A stretch of 12,470 nucleotides of DNA, from positions 1 through 12,470 of the forward strand of contig VSNT01000118.1 of the NCBI GenBank assembly GCA_009774465.1. The letters are read 5' to 3'. This stretch comes from Lachnospiraceae bacterium (lineage in GTDB: Bacteria > Bacillota_A > Clostridia > Lachnospirales > Lachnospiraceae). The notes under the pieces were generated by a model. The model saw only the letters and a program-made list of their open reading frames with translations, was not told the DNA's origin and did not search any database. The translations under genes and the position numbers were made by a program. Shown here piece by piece: positions 6,001-12,470 of this stretch (its first letter is position 1; every line of letters begins with the position of its first letter).

Positions 6001-9000
6001 TTATTTTAAGATTTTATCCAATGCATCAAATAAAGCCTCCACATCAATCGGCTTTGCCAGGTGTCCATTCATACCGCTTCTTAATGCCTCCTGCCTGTCT
6101 TCTTCAAAGGCATTTGCTGTCATAGCCAAAATTGGAATTGAAGCAAGACTCTTATTGTCAAGCCTGCGAATCAGCTTCGTTGCTTCATATCCGTCCATCA
6201 CCGGCATTCTCACATCCATAAGTACAAGCTGATAATAGCCGGGTTCAGATTTTTCAAGCATATCTACGGCAATTTTTCCGTTCATGGCAACTTCAGTGGT
6301 AAAACCTGCATTTTCCAAAATTGCCACTGCAATTTCCTGATTCAGTTCATTATCCTCTGCCAAAAGAATACGTCCGGCATATCTTTTCTCTGACTCTTCT
6401 TCGCTTTTCTGCCCTTGTGTCTCTTCCGAACTTACAATGGAATGCAGACAGCTTCGCAGTTCGGATAAGAATAAAGGCTTGCTGCAAAAAGAAGTAATAC
6501 CCGCTTCCTTTGCTTCATCCTCAATATCCAGCCAGTCATATGCAGTAAGAAGAATGATGGGCACATCATCTCCCATTTCCTTTCTGATTCTTCTGGTAAC
6601 TTCAATCCCGTTCATATCAGGCAGCATCCAGTCAATCACATATACATCATAAATATCATTCCTTGTAACTGCCTGGCGTGTACGCAGCAATGCCTCTTTT
6701 CCTGACAAAGTCCACTCTGCCCGCATTCCAATCTGTCCCAGCATATAGGTAACACTGTCACAGGTATTAAAATCATCATCCACCACCAGAGCCCTGCAGT
6801 TCTTTAATTCCGGTATGTCTCTTGGCTCTATTACCCCGGTATTCAGACGGAAGGTAAGACAGACAGTTGCTTCCGTTCCTACCCCCTGCTCACTTTTCAC
6901 TGCAATTGTTCCATTCATCATATCTACGATGTTTTTGGTGATTGCCATGCCAAGTCCAGTGCCCTGAATTCCACTGATGGTACTGCTCTTTTCCCTCTCA
7001 AAAGGTTCAAATATATGCGCAACAAATTCTTCACTCATACCAATGCCGGTATCCTTAATATGAAATTCATAATTTGCATAGCCCTTCTGTGCACCGGGCT
7101 TTTCTGTAATCCGCATACTGATCGTACCGCCTGCTCCGGTATACTTAACCGCATTACTCAGCAGATTTAAAAGAACCTGATTTAACCGCAGTTTATCGCA
7201 ATAAATGTTCTCATCCCATACATCCACCGCATCAATATACAACTCCAATTGCTTTGCATGTACATCCGCCTGAAGTATATTGCGCAGTCCGTGAAGAATA
7301 TCCGGCAGTCTGCATGGCTTTTCATCCAAGTGCATTTTTCCGCTTTCAATACGACTCATATCCAAAACATCATTAATCAGGCTTAAAAGATGATTTCCGG
7401 ATGTCATAATCTTCTTGAGGTACTCTTCCACCTGTTCCTTATCATCAAGATGTGTAATGGCAAGCGTCGTAAATCCAACGATGGCGTTCATTGGCGTCCT
7501 GATGTCATGAGACATATTGGAAAGGAAAGTACTCTTTGCCTTGTTTGCCTGATTTGCCTGCATAAGCGCATTTTCCAAAAGAGTTTTCTTTTCCATTTCA
7601 CTGCGGATTTCCTCATCCACACTGCGGAACCCTGCAACAATGCCATGCTGTTCGCCCCATTTTCCGGCCTTAACCACTTTTAACTGGAAATACTTTATTT
7701 CTCCCTTCGAATAAATACGGTAATTCACATGATGCTGATTTTTTTCCGCCAGTTCTTCTTTTAAATATCCGGCAGATGAAAATTTCTTAAGTTCTTCCTG
7801 ATCTTCCTCATGCACAAATTCCCGTATGTAGTTTTCCATACTTTCCCTGAAGGAAATTTTTCCTTCCGATGCAAAAGAAAAGACTCTTATATCTTCTTCG
7901 TCATCACGAAGCGGAATCCCCATATCCGTATCCAGATCAAAGTAGCAGACGATCTTATAATCAATACTAAGCGCCTTAACCAGCTCCATCTGCCATCTTT
8001 CATTTTCCTTCTGCTGAAGCTTCTGTGCTGTGCAGTCCAGAATAAAACGCTGATAAATTAATCTTCCATCCTCCTTTAGAAGCTTAACATTACCCATGAT
8101 ATGTATAATATCGCCATTCTTGTGTCGTATCCTGTATTCCGTGCTGACATTGTCCCCTTCTTTTTCCAGCTTCTTAATACATTCACGCAGTTTTTCCTTG
8201 TCCTCCTCAAGAACATTTTCTGCGATCATGTCAAATCCGTCCTCCATCAGTTCTTCCCGGGACTCATACCCTAAGATTTCAAGGGCTGCCCGATTGATAC
8301 TTAAAAGCTCCTTTCCGTCTGCCGTATGACGGATCACACCACAGTCAATGGTGGTAAATATCTTTTCCAGGGACTGATTTTTCTGTATGATTTCTTTCTC
8401 ATATGCCCGTTCCTGTGTTACGTCAATTGCCACGCCCACAGTTCCCATCACGCTTCCGTCCAAATCATACAATGGTGATTTATATGTGGTAAGTGTTCTG
8501 GTCCCTGCCCCTGTCTGAATCGTCTCTTCCGATACAAAGGTCTTTTGCTTACTCATAACCTCACGTTCTGACTCTATACAGGCAGGATCATCCTGCTCCA
8601 CATCCCATATGTAAGCATGCCCCCGCCCTTCTACCTGCTGCTTTGTTTTATTAACCGTTTTGCAGAAGCTGTCATTGACCTTTTCATGAATGCCATTTTT
8701 ATCTTTATACCAGATAAGGTTGGGAATATGATTAATCGTCGCATCAAAGAAATGACTGGTCTCCCAAAAATCCCTGCTCATCTTATATGCCTGCTGCCAT
8801 CTTAAAAAGTGAAACTTCACTTCCTCTTCTGACAATGAGCAGCTCCAGATATCCTTTATTTCCGGCAGGTATTCCAAAAGAAGGCTGACCTGGCTTCCAT
8901 CTGCTGACAAAATCACCTCAGCTTCTTTCTTTTTCGCAGAAATAAGCGTTTGCACTACTGCCTTTGCATCTGATTCCGGAAGATATGCCAAAATCACATC

Positions 9001-9144
9001 TGCTTTAGCGGCCAATGCTTCCTCCACCTTTTCACTCTCCATATATGTATGGGAAAAATGTTCAAGGGGAGTCATTTCCTTAATTACTTCAAACATTCTG
9101 CATTGTCGGCCTAACAAATAAAAATGTACATGGCAATGGTACAT
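6001..9144 (-). CDS. Soluble hybrid sensor histidine kinase with pseudo-receiver, PAS repeats and two receivers
   Basis: This 1047-residue cytoplasmic signalling protein has no transmembrane segment. In order: an N-terminal alpha/beta domain (about 1-115) that looks like a receiver but lacks the phospho-Asp pattern; PAS 1 (about 128-250, ending GVAIDVTQERAYEKE); PAS 2 (about 260-375); a weaker PAS-like block (about 385-510); and a short coiled linker. The kinase core follows, with H-box FLSNMSHDIRTPMNAI (His546), N-box NLLSNAVKYT (Asn664), and ATP-lid motifs DTGIGM and GTGLGMAI (728-735). Receiver 1 has acidic residues 789-791, Asp838 and Lys889. Receiver 2 has Glu930/Asp931, Asp977 and Lys1031. 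No HPt domain or output domain is present, so phosphate must leave through a separate HPt protein or the receivers act by binding. Start: AAGGAGG lies 7 bases before the ATG at 9144. A GTG at 9147 is in frame but closer than usual. ptsI follows after 25 bases. The ligand is unknown. Confidence 0.95.
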   Translation of the reverse strand: MYHCHVHFYLLGRQCRMFEVIKEMTPLEHFSHTYMESEKVEEALAAKADVILAYLPESDAKAVVQTLISAKKKEAEVILSADGSQVSLLLEYLPEIKDIWSCSLSEEEVKFHFLRWQQAYKMSRDFWETSHFFDATINHIPNLIWYKDKNGIHEKVNDSFCKTVNKTKQQVEGRGHAYIWDVEQDDPACIESEREVMSKQKTFVSEETIQTGAGTRTLTTYKSPLYDLDGSVMGTVGVAIDVTQERAYEKEIIQKNQSLEKIFTTIDCGVIRHTADGKELLSINRAALEILGYESREELMEDGFDMIAENVLEEDKEKLRECIKKLEKEGDNVSTEYRIRHKNGDIIHIMGNVKLLKEDGRLIYQRFILDCTAQKLQQKENERWQMELVKALSIDYKIVCYFDLDTDMGIPLRDDEEDIRVFSFASEGKISFRESMENYIREFVHEEDQEELKKFSSAGYLKEELAEKNQHHVNYRIYSKGEIKYFQLKVVKAGKWGEQHGIVAGFRSVDEEIRSEMEKKTLLENALMQANQANKAKSTFLSNMSHDIRTPMNAIVGFTTLAITHLDDKEQVEEYLKKIMTSGNHLLSLINDVLDMSRIESGKMHLDEKPCRLPDILHGLRNILQADVHAKQLELYIDAVDVWDENIYCDKLRLNQVLLNLLSNAVKYTGAGGTISMRITEKPGAQKGYANYEFHIKDTGIGMSEEFVAHIFEPFEREKSSTISGIQGTGLGMAITKNIVDMMNGTIAVKSEQGVGTEATVCLTFRLNTGVIEPRDIPELKNCRALVVDDDFNTCDSVTYMLGQIGMRAEWTLSGKEALLRTRQAVTRNDIYDVYVIDWMLPDMNGIEVTRRIRKEMGDDVPIILLTAYDWLDIEDEAKEAGITSFCSKPLFLSELRSCLHSIVSSEETQGQKSEEESEKRYAGRILLAEDNELNQEIAVAILENAGFTTEVAMNGKIAVDMLEKSEPGYYQLVLMDVRMPVMDGYEATKLIRRLDNKSLASIPILAMTANAFEEDRQEALRSGMNGHLAKPIDVEALFDALDKILK

Positions 9145-9198
9145 CACGTTTCCTCCTTAATACTTGTATTTTTTGTATCAATTGACCTGTATGATAAA

Positions 9199-9227
9199 AT
9201 TATACTTGATTCAATCCAGCAAAACAA
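9199..9227 (-). promoter_or_regulatory. Sigma-A-type promoter for the hybrid kinase-ptsI unit
   Basis: TTGTTT (9222-9227) and a perfect TATAAT (9199-9204) are separated by 17 bases on the minus strand, giving a leader of about 45-50 bases before the ATG at 9144. Just upstream of the -10 is the small palindrome TTGAATCAA (9206-9214). The 13 bases AATCAAGTATAAT recur in the promoter region of the diguanylate cyclase gene at 12452-12464. Confidence 0.7.
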
Positions 9228-9264
9228 GTGCATATTTCCTCTGTTTTTTTATAATATTTATCTA

Positions 9265-9293
9265 TTGACATTAAATAAGTCATGCTCTATCAT
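9265..9293 (+). promoter_or_regulatory. Strong sigma-A-type promoter for lrgAB
   Basis: A perfect TTGACA (9265-9270) and TATCAT (9288-9293) are separated by 17 bases. The expected start is near 9300, with a leader of about 29 bases. TCATG occurs twice ten bases apart (9280-9284 and 9290-9294) across the spacer and -10 box, one helical turn, and could be part of a regulator site. The -35 boxes of this promoter and the divergent kinase promoter are about 37 bases apart, so one bound regulator could affect both. Confidence 0.72.
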
Positions 9294-9328
9294 GTACTGA
9301 TACTATCAAAATTAAGGATAAAAACATT

Positions 9329-9703
9329 ATGAAATATTTAAAACAATTCAACATCATTCTTTTTATCTCATTTTCAGGTGAAATACTGCATACTTTTATA
9401 CCACTTCCAATTCCTGCAAGTGTCTATGGTCTGGTTATTTTACTTTCTGCCCTGTGCACGGGAATTCTGAAAACAGAACAGGTAAGGGAAACCGCTTCCT
9501 TTTTAATTGAAATCATGCCGGTGATGTTCATCCCGGCAGCAGCAGGGCTTTTAGATTCCTGGCCGGCCCTTTATCCGGTTTTTATTCCCGTTGCTTTAAT
9601 CACCATTATAACTACCATACTTGTCATGGCTGTCACCGGACAGGTAACACAACACATGCTCAAACTGAAATTGTTTCGGAAAAATAAGCAGAAGAAAAAC
9701 TGA
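9329..9703 (+). CDS. lrgA: LrgA/CidA family membrane protein
   Basis: This is a small, very hydrophobic membrane protein of 124 residues, the usual length for the CidA/LrgA family, with about four membrane segments (roughly 6-25, 30-47, 60-80 and 85-105) and a basic, Lys-rich C-terminal tail. Recognisable family features are the early P-x-PASVYGL stretch (residues 27-35, LPIPASVYGL) and the central MPVMFIPAAAGLLD segment (64-77). Family roles are disputed. In Staphylococcus they act as holin/antiholin-like modulators of murein hydrolase activity. In Bacillus subtilis and Streptococcus mutans the LrgAB pair handles pyruvate uptake. It has its own promoter (9265-9293) and an AAGGA site about 10 bases before the ATG. 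lrgB follows after 23 bases. Confidence 0.94.
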   Translation: MKYLKQFNIILFISFSGEILHTFIPLPIPASVYGLVILLSALCTGILKTEQVRETASFLIEIMPVMFIPAAAGLLDSWPALYPVFIPVALITIITTILVMAVTGQVTQHMLKLKLFRKNKQKKN

Positions 9704-9726
9704 TAAATTATAGAAAGAGTTGAAAT

Positions 9727-10419
9727 ATGAAAGAATTTTTAGTTGATTCCATCTTCTTTGGAGCAGTATTAAGCCTTGCTGCATATGAAGTGGGACTTTT
9801 AGTAAAAAGAAAATTTAAACTTGCCATCTTAAACCCTCTGCTGATCGGAACAGCCTGCGTCATGGCAGTTCTGCTTCTTTTGAAGGTTGAATATAAACAT
9901 TATTATGAAAGTGCAAAATATATCAGCTATCTGCTGACTCCGGCTACCGTATGTCTTGCAGTCCCTCTTTATCAGCAGATTGAACTGCTCAAAAAGAACT
10001 TAAGGGCTGTGGCGGGCGGGATTGCCGCCGGAGTGCTTACAAGCCTTCTTGGTGTTTTCCTGTTGTCAAAGCTGTTTGCCCTGAATCATGTTCAATATGT
10101 AACTCTCCTTCCCAAATCCATCACCACCGCTATCGGAATGGACGTTTCAAAAGAGTTGGGCGGCATGGAAACCATAACCGTTGCTGTTATCATCATCACG
10201 GGAATTTTAGGTAATATGTTGGCTGAGTTTATCTGCAGAATATTTAAAATTCATGAGCCGATTGCAAAAGGCCTTGCCATCGGCACTGCTTCCCATGCCA
10301 TTGGCACAACAAAAGCTATGGAAATAGGTGAAGTGGAAGGCGCCATGAGCAGCCTTGCCATTGTGGTAGCCGGACTAATGACAGTACTGGGCGCCTCCCT
10401 GTTTGCAAATCTCATGTAG
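9727..10419 (+). CDS. lrgB: LrgB/CidB family membrane protein
   Basis: This 230-residue polytopic membrane protein has the normal length for LrgB and acts with LrgA. Hydrophobic segments cover most of the chain. Family signatures are LLPKSITTAIGMDVSKELGG (127-146) and AIGTASHAIGTTKAMEIGE (184-202), the conserved re-entrant-like region typical of this family. A weak purine-rich ribosome site (AGAAAGAG) lies about 7 bases upstream of the ATG, so translation may depend partly on coupling with lrgA 23 bases upstream. No lytS/lytR or other LytTR-type regulator, the usual partner of lrgAB, is in the window. The neighbour across the shared intergenic region is the hybrid kinase. The stop codon is 3 bases from the stop of the convergent cyclase gene, with no terminator between. 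Transport of pyruvate versus control of autolysis cannot be decided here. Confidence 0.95.
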   Translation: MKEFLVDSIFFGAVLSLAAYEVGLLVKRKFKLAILNPLLIGTACVMAVLLLLKVEYKHYYESAKYISYLLTPATVCLAVPLYQQIELLKKNLRAVAGGIAAGVLTSLLGVFLLSKLFALNHVQYVTLLPKSITTAIGMDVSKELGGMETITVAVIIITGILGNMLAEFICRIFKIHEPIAKGLAIGTASHAIGTTKAMEIGEVEGAMSSLAIVVAGLMTVLGASLFANLM

Positions 10420-10422
10420 CCT

Positions 10423-12366
10423 TTAGGAATGCTTCTTTTGTGCTTTCCTCTCCCGCTTATTTTCATACATCCGTTCATCCGCCTCCTTAAGCATTTCCTG
10501 ATAGCCCAGCTCCCCTTTTGCAAGGCTGTAGCCAAAGGAAAAACTGAGCGGAACCCTCAATTGCTCTCCCAGATATGCAAGGCAGTGCTGCCGGATAAAG
10601 TCCAGTACTTTGAAGGCCTCAAACAGATCTTCTTCCCTTTCATATTGGTAAAGAAACAGCACAAATTCGTCTCCGCCCTGTCTGGCGGCAACACTTTTGC
10701 CTGTTTCAAAAGTATTGATCATTTCCCCGATTTTTTTCAGGTAAACATCACCTTTTTCGTGGCCATAGGTGTCATTGATTATCTTTAATCCGTCAGCATC
10801 TACCATAACCATTGCACAGTACCCCAGCTTTTCAGGCTCCCCGAACAATCTGGACAACTGTACATCCAGCCCCCGCCGGTTATATAATCCGGTCAAAGAA
10901 TCAATGTCTCTTTCCACCTCTATTTTTTTACGTCTGGTAATCTCTTCCGTTACATCTATTGCAACCCCAAAAATACCATTTTCCTCGCTAATTTCTTCCA
11001 GTTTCACATAATGATCTTCTTCCCCCAGTTTATAGGTGCCCTGTTCTCCAGCCACCGGGTTTTCCCGGACTTTCTCAATAAACTTCTGGAATTCCTTATC
11101 GTCTTCTGACAGTCTTTTGCTTTCCTCCTCATTCAGTAAAAAAATCCTGGGAATATATTCGGTAAAACGTACCTTTTTCATATTTTTATTATATTCGTAT
11201 ACGCCTATATACATATTGGTCTTGCCAAGAACATAAGACATTTTCTCACTGTTTGCCAGCAGACTCTTCACCATCTCATTAATATAACTGCTCAGTTCGG
11301 AAAATTCCACACAGCTTTGAACGTCCACTACCTCGTCAAGATTCCCCTTTGCAATCCTGTAAAGCTTTTTATTCACACTGTAAATACCATTTATAACATA
11401 CCGGTTCATACACCACATCATGGCAGATGATAAAATAATAACGATCAGCAAAAGTCCCAGAACAAGCAATATCATATTTGCAGGAAGCCGCTGATAAATT
11501 ACACTGTCAGGTATCACTCTGCCTACATAAATCGTACCAATTTTACGAAACACGCAAAAAGAACCGGTCCCGTTTATATGACAGTGAAATCCTGTGTTCT
11601 CCGAAGGAATGTCAGCAATGCTTAAGCCAATATCCTCCAGCTTTTTCCCAACGCTGGGCAGATCTGTAGTCCCTACAATATTTCCGCTCTCCTGGTCTAC
11701 CGCATAATAATTTGCTGCCGGATCAACCCGCAGGTAAAAGAAAATATAGGACAGTTCATTTTTTTCCATAGCTTTCATTACACGTACAGGTTCCATGCCG
11801 ACCTGCAGAATGAACTCTCCATTTTTGCTCCACACTGCGGAATACTGCATCATTTTACTCTCTGCAGTATTCGGTGTGATCTCCTGTACCAGTTTTAAAG
11901 ATTTATCCTCCAGCATAGGTTTAAAAAAACGCATCTGCTCCCCTGAGTCAAAAGTATATCCATAATACTCAGGACAGGTTCCCAAAACAATGCAGCCGCT
12001 GGTATCAAAAATATGAATTTCATCCACTTCCATAAATTCAGCAATCTTTTCCAGCTCCTGCCTGTTATTCATTACGTCAGGGTTATCCTGAAGCATGTAA
12101 GCAATTGCTTCAGCATTATGCAGACAGGTCTGAGTGTATTCCTGCCTGATTTCTTCCAGTTCCTTCTGATTTTGCTCCAGTTTCTGCTCAATCTGATGAA
12201 AAGCCTGCAGGGAATCGTCGCAGGCTCTCTTCTGTTCATTCAGTATTTCTATTCTGCCAATGACCACCAGTATAATGGCTACAAAAATCAGTGAAACATA
12301 TCCTATATATTTTCTGATTATTTCCTTGAGTGTCTTCATTTCATTTTTACCCTGTGCCTCTCTCAT
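10423..12366 (-). CDS. Membrane-anchored diguanylate cyclase (Cache-like sensor, HAMP-like, PAS-like, GGDEF)
   Basis: This probably makes cyclic di-GMP from two GTP in response to an extracellular signal. The 647 residues comprise a transmembrane helix (about 21-37), an extracytoplasmic domain (about 40-293) with a leading coiled-coil-like stretch and a dCache-like pattern, a second helix (about 294-320), a HAMP-like linker (to about 372), a PAS-like domain (about 378-480, ending GVAIDVTEEITRRKKIE), and the GGDEF domain (483-640). The domain shows DSLTGLYNRRGL, the metal/nucleotide segment DADGLKIINDTYGHEKGD (523-540) and an intact GGDEF (564-568). No RxxD inhibitory site precedes it, so product feedback at that site is not expected. 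No EAL domain is present. Start: GAAGG lies 5 bases before the ATG at 12366. An alternative ATG at 12339 has a weaker site, and both give the same anchor helix. Confidence 0.93.
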   Translation of the reverse strand: MREAQGKNEMKTLKEIIRKYIGYVSLIFVAIILVVIGRIEILNEQKRACDDSLQAFHQIEQKLEQNQKELEEIRQEYTQTCLHNAEAIAYMLQDNPDVMNNRQELEKIAEFMEVDEIHIFDTSGCIVLGTCPEYYGYTFDSGEQMRFFKPMLEDKSLKLVQEITPNTAESKMMQYSAVWSKNGEFILQVGMEPVRVMKAMEKNELSYIFFYLRVDPAANYYAVDQESGNIVGTTDLPSVGKKLEDIGLSIADIPSENTGFHCHINGTGSFCVFRKIGTIYVGRVIPDSVIYQRLPANMILLVLGLLLIVIILSSAMMWCMNRYVINGIYSVNKKLYRIAKGNLDEVVDVQSCVEFSELSSYINEMVKSLLANSEKMSYVLGKTNMYIGVYEYNKNMKKVRFTEYIPRIFLLNEEESKRLSEDDKEFQKFIEKVRENPVAGEQGTYKLGEEDHYVKLEEISEENGIFGVAIDVTEEITRRKKIEVERDIDSLTGLYNRRGLDVQLSRLFGEPEKLGYCAMVMVDADGLKIINDTYGHEKGDVYLKKIGEMINTFETGKSVAARQGGDEFVLFLYQYEREEDLFEAFKVLDFIRQHCLAYLGEQLRVPLSFSFGYSLAKGELGYQEMLKEADERMYENKRERKAQKKHS

Positions 12367-12451
12367 TCATGCCTTCAATATATAATTAAAAAAATTTCAT
12401 CCTTTTCCTGATTATAATAAATATAGTCAGAATGAAAGTTTATTTTACCAC

Positions 12452-12464
12452 ATTATACTTGATT
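12452..12464 (-). promoter_or_regulatory. Candidate promoter -10 region for the diguanylate cyclase
   Basis: A perfect TATAAT (12452-12457, minus strand) is preceded by AATCAAG, identical to the sequence before the kinase -10 at 9199. The matching -35 box would lie past the right edge of the window, so the promoter is incomplete. It would give a leader of about 80 bases. A second TATAAT at 12411-12416 is an alternative but has only a weak -35 (CTTTCA at 16 bases). Confidence 0.45.
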
Positions 12465-12470
12465 TTTCAT

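Noticed and set aside
9145..9192. Possible riboswitch in the kinase leader
   Set aside because: The leader is under 50 bases and shows only the ribosome site with no stable structure.
9271..9328. LytTR binding sites upstream of lrgA
   Set aside because: The ten-base spaced TCATG repeat does not match the LytTR repeat pattern I know, so I left it as an unassigned candidate.
9596..9784. Minus-strand 62-codon frame across the lrgA/lrgB junction
   Set aside because: It is antisense to two clear genes, lacks a good ribosome site, and looks like a mirror of membrane-protein codons.
10423..12366. Methyl-accepting chemotaxis receptor as an alternative for the Cache-HAMP protein
   Set aside because: The cytoplasmic half carries an intact GGDEF domain and no methyl-accepting signalling hairpin.
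12367..12445. Possible c-di-GMP riboswitch before the cyclase gene
   Set aside because: The leader is about 80 AT-rich bases with no GEMM-like conserved helices or terminator.

Overview
The window looks like a chromosomal stretch from a low-GC Gram-positive gut-type Clostridia, most likely Lachnospiraceae (Blautia-like). This rests on strong AGGAGG-type ribosome sites, sigma-A-type promoters, a tRNA gene without an encoded CCA, and the style of the proteins (PAS-rich soluble hybrid kinase, Cache-like GGDEF sensor, short PtsI). The family assignment is an inference from protein character, not from a search. No insertion sequence, prophage gene, CRISPR array or clear sign of recent transfer is visible. 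Apart from the MATE gene cut by the left edge, all genes look intact.

Layout, left to right. A minus-strand pair occupies 1-2038: an uncharacterised 240-residue protein with a C39/papain-like cysteine-peptidase pattern, then, 19 bases after its stop, a MATE-family multidrug/cation antiporter. A tRNA-Thr(GGT) on the plus strand (2241-2313) is transcribed divergently from this pair, from its own strong promoter. A 17-bp perfect hairpin (2323-2374) follows the tRNA and also lies just past the stop of the minus-strand gene on the other side, so it can end both transcripts.

Next comes a minus-strand run, transcribed in the order 9144 to 2379: a 1047-residue soluble hybrid histidine kinase (pseudo-receiver, PAS repeats, kinase core, two receivers), then 25 bases later ptsI (Enzyme I of the phosphotransferase system), then, after a 126-base gap holding a palindromic element, a family GH13 amylosucrase/sucrose-hydrolase-like enzyme. 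The kinase promoter is back to back with that of the plus-strand lrgA-lrgB pair (9329-10419), whose family includes holin-like proteins and, in some Firmicutes, pyruvate transporters. lrgB converges on a membrane-anchored diguanylate cyclase gene (10423-12366, minus strand), with only 3 bases between their stop codons.

How the genes may work together (inference): the centre of the window combines sugar uptake energetics (PtsI, PEP to pyruvate), a sucrose/alpha-glucan enzyme, a possible pyruvate or murein-related LrgAB membrane system and two signal transducers. The kinase and cyclase promoters share a 13-base sequence that includes the -10 box, hinting at joint control. The window shows no ptsH, no LytST/LytTR regulator and no separate response regulator for the kinase. 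I did not find a clearly new system. The least explained items are the C39-like protein next to the MATE pump, the tRNA with C at position 55, and the palindromic element downstream of ptsI.
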